From CAZQHK01 sp964593455 (GTDB lineage Bacteria; Muiribacteriota; CAYSPT01), in contig CAZQHK010000045.1 in assembly GCA_964593455.1 (NCBI GenBank), forward strand, positions 1 to 34,177: a stretch of DNA of 34,177 nucleotides. Direction: 5' to 3'. Position numbers and translations under genes: made by a program. Under the pieces are notes generated by a model, which was given only the letters and a program-made list of their open reading frames with translations, had not been told where the DNA came from and ran no database searches. This document shows, piece by piece, positions 6,012 to 14,961 of this stretch; positions within the stretch are counted from its first letter, which is position 1; every line of letters begins with the position of its first letter.

Positions 6012-7378
6012 AACAGGATGTTAGCTGGATCAATACTTTTGTAAATAATATAGCGCCTTATGTGCATGTAAGAAAACACGACTCATTGCTGATCCTGGTC
6101 CCCAACCAGGCCTACATGCTCAACCGGACGGCTCTTGACTTGTTAACGCGTCTTCTGGCCGGGGAAACCGTGGAGGAGTATCTGGAGCTGGCCGGTGATA
6201 CGGATTTGAAACGGGAGGATATCCACTCGTTTTTCTGTGATCTGCGGGCCCTTCTGATGGGGTGTTGGCGGGAAGGCGAGGAGCGGCGGGCGGTAGAGAC
6301 AGTGGAGTTTAGTCTACCATTCAACGATTTGCCGGTCTTGAGTGAGATCGCCGTCACCTACCGGTGTAATCTCCGGTGCCGGTTCTGCTATGTGGGTGAT
6401 TCCAACCGTAAACGGACCGATGAGCGCGACATGGACCTGGAGTCTCTTAAAAAAGTACTCCGGGTGATACGGCACGATGCTGATATTCCAAGCGTCAGCT
6501 TTACCGGTGGAGAGCCCACATTGCTAACCTATCTGGAAGAGGCGGTGGCTTATGCGGTTGAGCTGGGGCTCAGGGTGAACCTGATTACCAACGGCACCTT
6601 GCTTACGAAGAAACGGGTGACAGCTTTGAAAGAAGCCGGTCTTTCCAGTGCTCAAGTAAGCGTGGAAGGACCAACAGCCGAAATCCACGACGCGCTAACC
6701 ATGAAAAAAGGATCTTTTGACAAAACCTGGGCGGGAATTCACAATCTGCGTCAGGCCGGCCTCGTCGTTCATACCAACACCACCCTGTCACGGAAAAACG
6801 CGCCATTTACAGAAGATATCGTCCGGTTGGCAAAAGAGCAGGGTATGGAACGATTTTCCATGAACCTGGCCATTCCCTGTGGATCAGCCCTGGAGTATAG
6901 CCGAGACGTGTTTTACTCGTACTCGGAGGTATCACGCTTGATACCCGGTCTAAAACGTGCCGCCCGCCAGGCCGGTATCGAATTTCTCTGGTACTCACCT
7001 ACTCCTTACTGCCTGTTCAATCCCATTGCGGAAGGGTTGGGCAACAAGAGTTGTGCTGCCTGTGACGGGCTTCTCAGTATCTCTCCGTTGGGAGAAGTGC
7101 TTCCTTGTTCGAGCTTCTCCCAGGGAGTCGGTAACGTGCTGGAGAAAGATTTCAAAACCCTCTGGAGTTCTGCCCTGGCGCGGTTCTACCAGGAAAAGAA
7201 GTACGCGCCTGCGAAGTGCCGTGACTGCGAGGAGTTTCTTCCCTGCCAGGGAGCCTGCCCGCTTTATTGGGACGCGGTCGGTACTGCCGAACTCGATGGT
7301 TCGGTATCGGTATGCTTGCCTGAAAAGATGACGGTAAAGGAGGCGCCGAGGGATGTCCATCATGCTCAGATCGCATGA
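6005..7378 (+). CDS. PqqD-like domain / radical SAM / SPASM peptide maturase
   Basis: A 457-aa enzyme. Residues 20-90 look like a PqqD-type RiPP recognition domain (LLILVPNQAYMLNRTALDLL). The radical SAM cluster motif is C121-x3-C125-x2-C128 (CNLRCRFC), with the GGE motif at 168-170. The C-terminus carries a full SPASM pattern: C350/C353, G363-x4-C368, then C405-x2-C408-x5-C414-x3-C418 and C437, enough for two auxiliary [4Fe-4S] clusters. This layout is that of enzymes that make thioether or carbon-carbon crosslinks in ribosomal peptides. The start overlaps the CHSA-tail gene by 7 nt, making that tail the obvious substrate. Related named systems are the CXXX-repeat and His-Xaa-Ser radical SAM systems; equivalence to either is not shown. 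The product chemistry is unknown. Confidence 0.93.
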   Translation: MVKQDVSWINTFVNNIAPYVHVRKHDSLLILVPNQAYMLNRTALDLLTRLLAGETVEEYLELAGDTDLKREDIHSFFCDLRALLMGCWREGEERRAVETVEFSLPFNDLPVLSEIAVTYRCNLRCRFCYVGDSNRKRTDERDMDLESLKKVLRVIRHDADIPSVSFTGGEPTLLTYLEEAVAYAVELGLRVNLITNGTLLTKKRVTALKEAGLSSAQVSVEGPTAEIHDALTMKKGSFDKTWAGIHNLRQAGLVVHTNTTLSRKNAPFTEDIVRLAKEQGMERFSMNLAIPCGSALEYSRDVFYSYSEVSRLIPGLKRAARQAGIEFLWYSPTPYCLFNPIAEGLGNKSCAACDGLLSISPLGEVLPCSSFSQGVGNVLEKDFKTLWSSALARFYQEKKYAPAKCRDCEEFLPCQGACPLYWDAVGTAELDGSVSVCLPEKMTVKEAPRDVHHAQIA

Positions 7379-8363
7379 AAAAACCGCGGTAAAATTCTAT
7401 TTCTACCCGGATCTGGATTATCAAACGCGGCTCTGGACCGGGTTGGTTGTCCTGAGTGGAGGGCTTTTACTGCAGGCTTTCGGTTTGATCTTTTTAGGTG
7501 CACTTTGTTTGCTGGGCATGTCCTTGCTCCTTATGGCCAAAGGGTGCACCAACAAACCGGAGGGCCTGCTAATTGATGAAGATAACTGGCAGCAGGCCAC
7601 CTCTGAGCAGATTGAGCGGGTGTTGAATAGAGCCAAGGAAGACGCTCAATGGGGAGCGAGTCCGTTTAACGGCGGCGGAGGCCTGGGAGTGCTGACATTC
7701 GTTATAGTTGCTGCGAGCATAGCGGTTGTTTCCGTGTTTTTTCTCTCGGGAGATTTGAGAATAATTCTCATATTTGACTCGATCATTCTGATCGGTTTGC
7801 CGGTCTTTTTCTGCGGCTGGATATCTTCCTGGAAACCGCCGGGATTGATCGAGATCAAAGCCATCGACATGATTCTTCGGTACCTGGCTAATAAACCAAT
7901 GTTTGATGTGGAAGTGGAACCATATCTCAAGCTCGCGTCTACCGAGAAGGGAGACGTACCGTTTTCCGCCCGGATGATGCTGAAATTCCCGGCGGCGGAT
8001 GAGTCGGTTATCGGTCTCCAGGTACAGGTTTCCATAAACTCGGTCCAGGGTAAAAGCTATCCCTATATGTACTGCGTGATCCTGGCCCGGCAGACTCTCG
8101 GACTGCACGATAAGGTCCGGTCTTTACTCACTCATCTTAAGGATCCGGGTTTCATGAAGTCATTAGTTATGAGTGAACAGGAGAAAAAGGAGTTCAAACT
8201 GGCCCGTTACCGGGGCGAGATCGTGCAGTTGGAGACCTCCAACGATGTTGATATAGTGGTTATCAGGCAGAATACGAAAGGAACCGGTTACCATACGACA
8301 GATGCTCAGATGGTCCGGGTGCTTAATAACTCCATAGAGCTGGCAAGGAATGTGTTTATGTGA
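7353..8363 (+). CDS. Polytopic membrane protein, probable accessory of the radical SAM system
   Basis: A 336-aa protein that starts inside the end of the radical SAM gene (26-nt overlap) after AAAGGAGG, which fixes the ATG at 7353. Two pairs of membrane segments are visible: residues about 27-65 (LWTGLVVLSGGLLL, FLGALCLLGMSLLLM) and about 108-158 (VLTFVIVAASIAVVSVFFL, IILIGLPVFFCGWI). The remaining 170 residues form a soluble, probably cytoplasmic domain without cysteine-rich motifs. No family was recognised. It could be a membrane partner of the DUF2207-like protein, an export component or a chaperone; only the tight coupling supports a shared role. Confidence 0.82.
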   Translation: MSIMLRSHEKTAVKFYFYPDLDYQTRLWTGLVVLSGGLLLQAFGLIFLGALCLLGMSLLLMAKGCTNKPEGLLIDEDNWQQATSEQIERVLNRAKEDAQWGASPFNGGGGLGVLTFVIVAASIAVVSVFFLSGDLRIILIFDSIILIGLPVFFCGWISSWKPPGLIEIKAIDMILRYLANKPMFDVEVEPYLKLASTEKGDVPFSARMMLKFPAADESVIGLQVQVSINSVQGKSYPYMYCVILARQTLGLHDKVRSLLTHLKDPGFMKSLVMSEQEKKEFKLARYRGEIVQLETSNDVDIVVIRQNTKGTGYHTTDAQMVRVLNNSIELARNVFM

Positions 8364-9412
8364 GTAAAATATCGAAACGGCTTCGTCGTCTCGGCTCCAA
8401 GATAAAAATGTACGCGCCCTGGAATTTGCGGCGTGCGCTCAACCATCGCCGGGCGCGATGGGAGCACAAACGGAAAGTGTCTCGGCCCACGAGCTTGCCG
8501 CCAAACATCATTATAGAGCCGAATAATTATTGTAACTTGTCTTGTCCCACCTGTCACACCGGGTGCGGTACGCTGCGGCGCCCCCGGGGCAGAATGACCA
8601 TGGAAACGGTCCGCCTCCTCCTTCAAAACATGGGCCGGTATGTGGAGAAGGTCGATCTTTCCGGCAGCGGTGAGCCGTTCATGTTCGATGATATCGTCGA
8701 GATTATCGAGCGGTGTAAACGCTACGGTATCATGGTGACCGCGGCCACTAACTGCCATTTTTTCACCAACCCGGATTTTTGCCGGGCCGTTATCCGGTCC
8801 GGTATCGACGAGATCGTTGGGGCCATCGACGGGGTCACCCAGGAGTCGCTGAAATCGTTCCGGGGCGAAAAGGCTGATTTGGAGCGGGTGATCAGCGGTA
8901 CCAGGCAGCTGGTGGAAGAACGGAATCGCCTGAAAAGCCGCCGTCCGCTGCTCAATATGCTGTTCGTCGTAAACAGGTTCAACGAACCGGATATCGAGAA
9001 AGCCCTGGAACTGGCCGGAGAGATCGGATGTGACAGCCTGGTGCCCAAGTATGTCGGTATCGATCTCATGGAACGGGAGCAAGAGCGTTTTTTGCCGGAA
9101 GACCTTTCCCGAACCCGGTACGAACAGAAACCCGATGGGACCATCGGTCTCAAAGGGGATATCCAGGACAAGTGTGCCACCATGTACATGAATCCCATGA
9201 TCACCTGGAATGGTGACGTGTTGCCGTGCTGTTACGATTTCCACGGTGATTCTGTCATGGGCAACGTCAACGAGGAGAATTTTTCCTCCATATGGAAAAG
9301 CGACCGGTTTGCCCGGTTTCGGGAAAACGTCAATTCGAGCCGCCGAACTATCGATATATGCAGCGTGAATTGTCCTGAGGGCCGGATCAGCCTGACCATG
9401 AAGAAACGGTAG
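8360..9412 (+). CDS. Second radical SAM protein with SPASM-like C-terminus
   Basis: A 350-aa protein starting at GTG 8360 and overlapping the previous gene by 4 nt (GTGA). The N-terminal 45 residues are strongly basic (SKRLRRLGSKIK, RRALNHRRARWEHKRK). The cluster motif is C58-x3-C62-x2-C65 (CNLSCPTC), with C69 close by; the GSGEP segment (103-106) fits the GGE position. The C-terminus has C272, a CC pair at 290-291 within NGDVLPCCYDF, and C334/C338, matching the shorter SPASM/Twitch type that also includes MoaA/PqqE-like and glycan-locus enzymes. It may be a second maturase of the CHSA-tail system or belong to the glycan region that follows 58 nt later; position in the coupled operon favours the former. 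Confidence 0.9.
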   Translation: MSKISKRLRRLGSKIKMYAPWNLRRALNHRRARWEHKRKVSRPTSLPPNIIIEPNNYCNLSCPTCHTGCGTLRRPRGRMTMETVRLLLQNMGRYVEKVDLSGSGEPFMFDDIVEIIERCKRYGIMVTAATNCHFFTNPDFCRAVIRSGIDEIVGAIDGVTQESLKSFRGEKADLERVISGTRQLVEERNRLKSRRPLLNMLFVVNRFNEPDIEKALELAGEIGCDSLVPKYVGIDLMEREQERFLPEDLSRTRYEQKPDGTIGLKGDIQDKCATMYMNPMITWNGDVLPCCYDFHGDSVMGNVNEENFSSIWKSDRFARFRENVNSSRRTIDICSVNCPEGRISLTMKKR

Positions 9413-9419
9413 GTTGAAG

Positions 9420-9448
9420 TGATTATCTCACGTGTTTTGAGATATAAT
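9420..9448 (+). promoter_or_regulatory. Possible promoter with palindrome over the -10 box
   Basis: TATAAT (9443-9448) lies 17 nt after a weak -35 candidate TGATTA (9420-9425). A 7-bp inverted repeat TATCTCA (9424-9430) / TGAGATA (9438-9444) overlaps the -10 box, suggesting an operator. It would start the glycan operon at 9471. There is no T-run, so a terminator is unlikely. Confidence 0.4.
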
Positions 9449-9470
9449 GAATTAAAGTGAGGCGAATGGA

Positions 9471-10487
9471 ATGGATTTGAGAGGAAAACGGTTTCTGGTT
9501 ATCGGCGGGGCCGGGTTGATCGGGTCACACGCTGTGGACGCGCTCATGGAGGAGGATGTAGGAGAGATAGTGATTTACGATAACTTCACCCGCGGCAGCC
9601 GCGAGAATTTAGCAGAAGCGTTGAGAGATCGCCGGGTCAAGATATTCGAACTGGGCGGGGAACTCCTGCACCGGGACATTCTGGACATGGCCATGAAGGG
9701 CATCGACGGGGTGTTTCATTTTGCCGCTCTCTGGCTCCTTCACTGTTGGGATTATCCGCGGGCGGCGTTCGAAGTGAATATCGGGGGGACCTTCAACGTA
9801 TTGGAAGCGGCCATCAACAACGGCGTCAAACGGATTGTCTCTTCGTCCTCGGCTTCCGTGTATGGCGATGCGGTGGAAGAGCCCATGACGGAGGACCATC
9901 CTTTCAATAACGACAATTTCTACGGTGCCACCAAGGTGGCGGGAGAGCAGATGTTCCGGGCGTTGTACCACCGTTACAAGGGTTCCGAGAAGGAGTTCGA
10001 TTACGTGGGCTTGCGTTACATGAACGTCTACGGGCCGCGTCAGGACTACCGGGGAGCCTATATAGCGGTTATCATGAAGATGCTGGACCGATTGGATAAA
10101 GGGCTGCCTCCCCTGGTTTATGGCGATGGAACGCAGGCGTATGACTTTATTTACGTCGGCGATTGCGGTGCGGCCAATGTTTGTGCCATGAAGGCCGATA
10201 CCACCGACAGTTTCTACAATGTCGGGATGGGGGTAAAAACCACCATTAAAGAACTGGCGGAACTCATCCTGGAGGTAACCGGATCTGATCTTCAGATTCA
10301 GTACGAGCCCGGTGGCAAAACCTTCGTGAAGAACAGGGTGGGGTGTCCTGAGAAAGCCCGCCGTGAAATTGGTTTTGAAGCTCGTGTTCAACTCTCAGAT
10401 GGGCTCAAACGCTTGATCGAGTGGCGCGACAGTCACAAGGGCGAGGTAGAGCGCCGACGCCGGGATGCGGGGTTACCCGATGCCTGA
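9471..10487 (+). CDS. NAD-dependent epimerase/dehydratase (extended SDR, nucleotide sugar)
   Basis: A 338-aa extended short-chain dehydrogenase/reductase. The NAD-binding motif GGAGLIG is at residues 12-18 (G12, G15, G18). The catalytic Y151-x3-K155 (YGATK) and Ser125/126 (IVSSSSASVYG) are present, and RYMNVYGPRQ is the usual substrate-lobe motif of UDP-sugar 4-epimerases and related 4,6-dehydratases. It most likely interconverts a nucleotide-activated sugar; the exact sugar cannot be read from sequence. It overlaps the aminotransferase gene by 8 nt, a pairing typical of amino-sugar synthesis for LPS or capsule. Confidence 0.92.
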   Translation: MDLRGKRFLVIGGAGLIGSHAVDALMEEDVGEIVIYDNFTRGSRENLAEALRDRRVKIFELGGELLHRDILDMAMKGIDGVFHFAALWLLHCWDYPRAAFEVNIGGTFNVLEAAINNGVKRIVSSSSASVYGDAVEEPMTEDHPFNNDNFYGATKVAGEQMFRALYHRYKGSEKEFDYVGLRYMNVYGPRQDYRGAYIAVIMKMLDRLDKGLPPLVYGDGTQAYDFIYVGDCGAANVCAMKADTTDSFYNVGMGVKTTIKELAELILEVTGSDLQIQYEPGGKTFVKNRVGCPEKARREIGFEARVQLSDGLKRLIEWRDSHKGEVERRRRDAGLPDA

Positions 10488-11631
10488 ACCTGAAAAGATA
10501 AAATCCATTCCAATAGCCAAACCAAGCACCGGGCAGGAGGAGTGGGAGGCGGTAAGAGAATCCATATTTTCCGGGTGGTTGACACAGGGCCCGAAGGTGG
10601 CGGCTTTCGAAAAAGCATTCGCCTCTCGTCATAGCGCCAAACACGCTATTGCTTCCTCCAACTGCACTACCGCGCTCCATCTTATCCTGGCTGCTCTCGG
10701 AGTAGGACCAGGCGATGAAGTCATCCTGCCCTCTTTCACCTGGGTGGCTACAGCCAACGTGGTGCTCTATTGCGGGGCGATTCCGGTGTTTGTGGACGTA
10801 GACCGCTCCACCTTTAATCTTGACCCCGGCCAGGTGTCTGATAAAGTTACTTCTCGGACGAAGGCGATAATCGTTGTTCACCTGTTTGGGCTCACCGCCG
10901 ATGTAGATGCCATCGCGGCCAGCGCTCCCGGAATACCAATCGTGGAGGACGCAGCCTGCGCTGCCGGAGCCGGGTATAAGGGGCGAGGAGCCGGAACCCT
11001 CGGAGTAGCCGGCGCCTTCTCGCTTCATCCTCGAAAATCTATTACCACCGGCGAAGGCGGGATGGTAACCACCGATGACGACATGTTGGCGGAGATGATC
11101 AATATGCTCCGTAACCACGGAGCCAGTGTCTCGGAAGAGGCAAGGCATCACGGACCCCGGCCGTATCTGTTGCCGGACTTCAACATACTGGGATTCAACT
11201 ACCGTATGACCGATCTCCAGGGAGCCGTCGGTCTGGTGCAACTGGGGAAACTGGATGGTTTCATCACAGAGCGGAACGAGTGGGCCGGGTTTTACCGGCG
11301 GGAACTGGCAGTGCTGCCCTGGATTAAAACACCGCTGGTGCCGGATGGTTACTCGCATGCCTGGCAATCCTATGTCTGTTATGTCGATGAGCCCAAGGCT
11401 CCCCGGTCACGAAACGACATCATGGAGGCGCTTCAACAGAAGGGTATCGCTACCCGGCCGGGAACCCATTCAGTGCATATGCTTGGGTATTACCGGGACC
11501 GTTTCGGTCTCAAACCCGATGATTTTCCGGTCTCCCGGGACTGTGCCCGCTACACCATGGCCATCCCGCTTCACAACCGGATGACGGAAGAGGATTATGA
11601 GTATATCGTTCAAGCAATCCGCGGGCTTTGA
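10480..11631 (+). CDS. DegT/DnrJ/EryC1/StrS family PLP-dependent sugar aminotransferase
   Basis: A 383-aa fold-type I aminotransferase. The N-terminal motif SGWLTQGPKV, the PLP-phosphate region SNCTTALHL, VEDAACAAGA, and the Schiff-base lysine K186 in SLHPRKSITTGEGG are all present. The family transfers an amino group to a keto-sugar nucleotide. ATG 10465 in the same frame is an alternative start, but GGGG at 10469-10472 suits ATG 10480. It overlaps the epimerase by 8 nt and precedes the AsnB-type gene by 67 nt. Confidence 0.92.
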   Translation: MPEPEKIKSIPIAKPSTGQEEWEAVRESIFSGWLTQGPKVAAFEKAFASRHSAKHAIASSNCTTALHLILAALGVGPGDEVILPSFTWVATANVVLYCGAIPVFVDVDRSTFNLDPGQVSDKVTSRTKAIIVVHLFGLTADVDAIAASAPGIPIVEDAACAAGAGYKGRGAGTLGVAGAFSLHPRKSITTGEGGMVTTDDDMLAEMINMLRNHGASVSEEARHHGPRPYLLPDFNILGFNYRMTDLQGAVGLVQLGKLDGFITERNEWAGFYRRELAVLPWIKTPLVPDGYSHAWQSYVCYVDEPKAPRSRNDIMEALQQKGIATRPGTHSVHMLGYYRDRFGLKPDDFPVSRDCARYTMAIPLHNRMTEEDYEYIVQAIRGL

Positions 11632-11698
11632 TACTATCAGAGATATTTTCCAGCCAGTGGAGTTGAGGGACATAAAAACGGATAAGGATCACTGACGA

Positions 11699-13722
11699 AT
11701 GTGCGGGATTACCGGTGTCGTTTCTTTTGGGGAAACGTTTCTTGATGTAGATCGTCTTAAAGGGATGGTGGATGTTGTCGCTCACCGCGGACCCGACGAT
11801 GCGGGTTATCTCGTCTGGCAGACAGGCTGCCATCACCGTCGCGGAGTTTCTTACGGACAGGCGTTTACCGACAGCCGGTTCCGGTCGGTCTCTCCGCTCC
11901 TGCCGATAATCGATTCCACGGCCGGCCGCGAAATGCTGCATTCTGAGAAGTGGAACCTTTTTCTCGGCCATCGGCGCCTGGCTATCCTCGATCTTTCGTC
12001 CCGCGGACATCAGCCCATGTCGGAGAAGACCAGGAAAGTCTGGGTTGTGCATAGCGGTGAGATCTACAATTTTCAGGAGATTCGCGAAGAACTTATCAAG
12101 CACGGTCACAGCTTTGCTAGCCGGACCGACACCGAGGTGCTTATCCACGCCTACGAAGAGTGGGGAATCGAGTGCGTGAAACGGTTCAACGGGATGTTTG
12201 CTTTTGCGTTATGGGATGCAGTTTCCGGAAAGCTGTTTCTGGCCCGGGACCGTTGCGGACTCAAACCGCTTTACTATCTTATTGATGATGAAAAAATGGT
12301 GTTCGGTTCCGAGATTAAATCGATTCTCAGCTACCCGGTCAAAAAAACTGACCTCGACCTGTTGGCGCTCAACGAATATTTTTCGTTTCAGAACGTTTTC
12401 AGTGACCGGACCCTGTTTGCCGGTGTCCGCCTTCTGCCTCCCGGCACTATTTTTACGGTGGATGTCCGGACCGGCCGGGCCGATCAGTACCGGTATTGGG
12501 ATTTTGATTTTTCCCGGGAATCATCGGCTTCCGAGGATGCACTGGTGGAAGAGCTTTACAATCTCATTGAAACCGCGGTTAAGCGGCAGTGTGTAAGTGA
12601 CGTTCCCATCGGCAGCTATTTGAGCGGCGGCATGGATTCGGGGACGATCACCGCCATCGCCGCCAAGCACCTGGGGCGCATCCAGACCTTTACCAGTGGA
12701 TTCGATCTTTCGGAAGCGGCGGCGCACGAGATGCACTTCGATGAGCGTGAGCTGGCCGAAAAGATGTCCAGTCTGTTTCATACGGAGCATTATGAATGCG
12801 TGCTGCATGCGGGGGATATCGAAGCGGTGATGGAGAAGTTGATATGGCATCTGGAAGATCTGCGGATTGGGCAATGTTACCCTAATTACTATATCGCCCG
12901 CCTGGCTGGAAAATTTGTGAAAGTAGTTATGTCAGGTGGCGGCGGGGACGAGTTATTCGGCGGATATCCCTGGCGCTACGCCGCCGCCATCGGTACCGGG
13001 CACACCGACTATGTCCAGAACTACTACACGTATTGGAAGCGCCTGGTCAGCAACCAGGAAAAAATACAATTTTTCAACGGTGACATGATAGCCAGGTTGA
13101 AAGGCCTTTCCGATGATGGAGCTGTCCCGCTTAAAGACCACACGCTGTCAACTTTTCGGCGGGTTTTCGACCGCAAGATCGAGACCGGCAGTATCGCCGA
13201 CCAGGTGAACAGTTCTCTCTATTTCGAGTGCAAGACGTTCCTTCACGGTCTGCTGGTGGTGGAAGATAAACTTTCCATGGCTCATTCCCTGGAGACCCGC
13301 GTCCCGTTTTTGGACAATGACCTGGTTGAGTTTGCCTGCCGGGTACCGGTTCGCTACAAGGTGTCCGGGATGGACCAGTTGGAAAAATTAGATGAAAATC
13401 TTCCCCGTAAAAAAAAGTATTATCGGGAAAAGATAAACAAGGGCAAAAATATCCTTCGAAAGGCCATGGAGCGAATCCTGCCTACCCAGATAACGCGTGC
13501 TCGTAAGCAGGGGTTCAGTGCTCCTGACGAGTCCTGGTTCAGGGGTACATGTGAAGGGTATGTGAGAAACACGCTGCTTCAACCGTCTGCGCGACTCGGC
13601 GAGTACATAGACGGTGCGTACATGCGGAAGATAGTCGACGAGCATTCCTCCGGGGAGGCCAACTGGCGTCTCCTGATCTGGTCACTTTTAAGTTTCGAGA
13701 CCTGGCTGCGGACGTTTCAGTA
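11699..13722 (+). CDS. asnB: AsnB-type glutamine-dependent amidotransferase, copy 1 (3' end at gap)
   Basis: 674 codons are visible before the gap. Met is followed by the N-terminal nucleophile Cys2 (MCGITGVV), RGPDD at 30-34, the conserved Arg in GHRRLAI (90-96), Asp144 in RTDTEVL, and the synthetase PP-loop SGGMDS at 309-314. The family makes asparagine or amidates sugar acids in O-antigen loci. Residues 41-88 are an insertion. The usual NGEIYN glutamine-site motif reads SGEIYN (119-124), with Ser for the oxyanion-hole Asn. The last visible codon is TA plus N at 13721-13723; since the protein ends ETWLRTFQ, as this family normally does, that codon is probably a stop and the gene complete. 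Confidence 0.92.
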
Positions 13723-13822
13723 NNNNNNNNNNNNNNNNNNNNNNNNNNNNNNNNNNNNNNNNNNNNNNNNNNNNNNNNNNNNNNNNNNNNNNNNNNNNNN
13801 NNNNNNNNNNNNNNNNNNNNNN
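13723..13822. other. Assembly gap of 100 Ns
   Basis: Exactly 100 unknown bases, the conventional placeholder for a gap of unknown length. Gene order across it (convergent AsnB copy 1 and the glycosyltransferase) is therefore not certain, and genes may be missing. Confidence 0.98.
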
Positions 13823-14928
13823 TCTTCTATCACCTGCAGGAAGCGCCTGGCAACGGTTTCAGGTTCCCATTGAGTTTCAACAAAGCGCCGGGCTTTTGCC
13901 CCCAGTTCGAGTCGGAACTCACGGTCGATGATGAGTTTTTCGATAGCTTTTTCCAGCTCAGTGGGATGGCAGTAGTAGCTCGGGGGCAGCAACGCCTCAG
14001 GAAGCATCTCTTGTATTTCACGGCAATAGTATCCGCAGATCACCGCCGGTTTACCGAAAGCCGCTGCCTCCGACACAAATCCGGGCATGGGGGTCGGACT
14101 GTAGAGCTGGTCGACGACAAAATCACATTCTTGCAGCTTTTCACGCACGAAACTGTTTGGTTTTCCGATTACCTCGATGTAAGTAATAAGGTGTTTTTGA
14201 GATAATTTTTTGATGGTTTCCCTGATTGTCTCTGTCCCTTTAGCCGCCGGGTGCGACGGACAGTGCAGCACGGTCACTACCCGGTCATGGCCGCCTTCCG
14301 GAGCAGGCGGTGCTTTCTCGTCCAGCCGGACCGGAATTCCAAGGTGAAAAAAGGAGAGGCATGGTTTTTCGAATAATATGGCGGTTGGGGGGTGAACGAT
14401 ACAGTAGTCGGCGAATTTCTCGATGATTTTCAACTCCCGTTTCCGTTTGGCCGAAGATCGTATCAGGGCTTCAATGTCGGTCACCTCCGGATAAGGCAAA
14501 AAAGCTCCGTCGCAGTATGGAGGCCGGGCGTCCGAACCGTTGAAGACAAATATAAGCTTTTTGCCGAAGAGCTTTAACAGCGGCAGATCAAGAAACCTGC
14601 ATTTGGGCGCGAAGCTTTCTTTGAACCCGAAGATGAATACATCGTAATGAAAAAGCGAGTATATGAACAGAGCCAGCGATACGGTTTTCATAGAAAAGGA
14701 AAGTGCTAGCTTAAGTAGTTTGTTCCGGCCTTTATTCTTAGCCCGTTTTCGGGAGATAGACAGGAACAGACGCTGGAATATATTATTTGTTGCCAGGTCG
14801 TATTTGAATGGATGTATCTGGCGAGAGTAGAAGCCACATTGATATCCCAGTCGGGTGAATCCTTCCTGTAAGGAAGTGTAGAATCCGGCCACTTCCCGGA
14901 AGCCTATAAAAATGTGAAGATCCGGCAT
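13823..14928 (-). CDS. Family 1-like glycosyltransferase (GT-B fold), C-terminus lost in gap
   Basis: About 368 residues are visible from ATG 14928; the 3' end runs into the gap after RRFLQVIE. The C-terminal half has GT-B donor-site features: HCPSHPAAKGTETI, then PMPGFVSEAAAFGKPAVICGY with the acidic residue and Gly-Lys-Pro turn seen in GT4-like enzymes. The N-terminus starts LHIFIGFREVAGFYTSLQEG, close to the glycine-rich acceptor-domain loop. The sugar donor and acceptor are unknown. It lies 33 nt downstream of the sulfotransferase on the same strand, so the three minus-strand genes 16945-13823 are probably one operon. Confidence 0.85.
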
Positions 14929-14961
14929 TGTATCATCCTGTCGTTGAATAAATCACACGGC

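Noticed and set aside
13717..13873. Coding continuity of AsnB copy 1 or of the glycosyltransferase through the Ns
   Set aside because: Unknown bases carry no information; AsnB most likely ends at 13721-13723.
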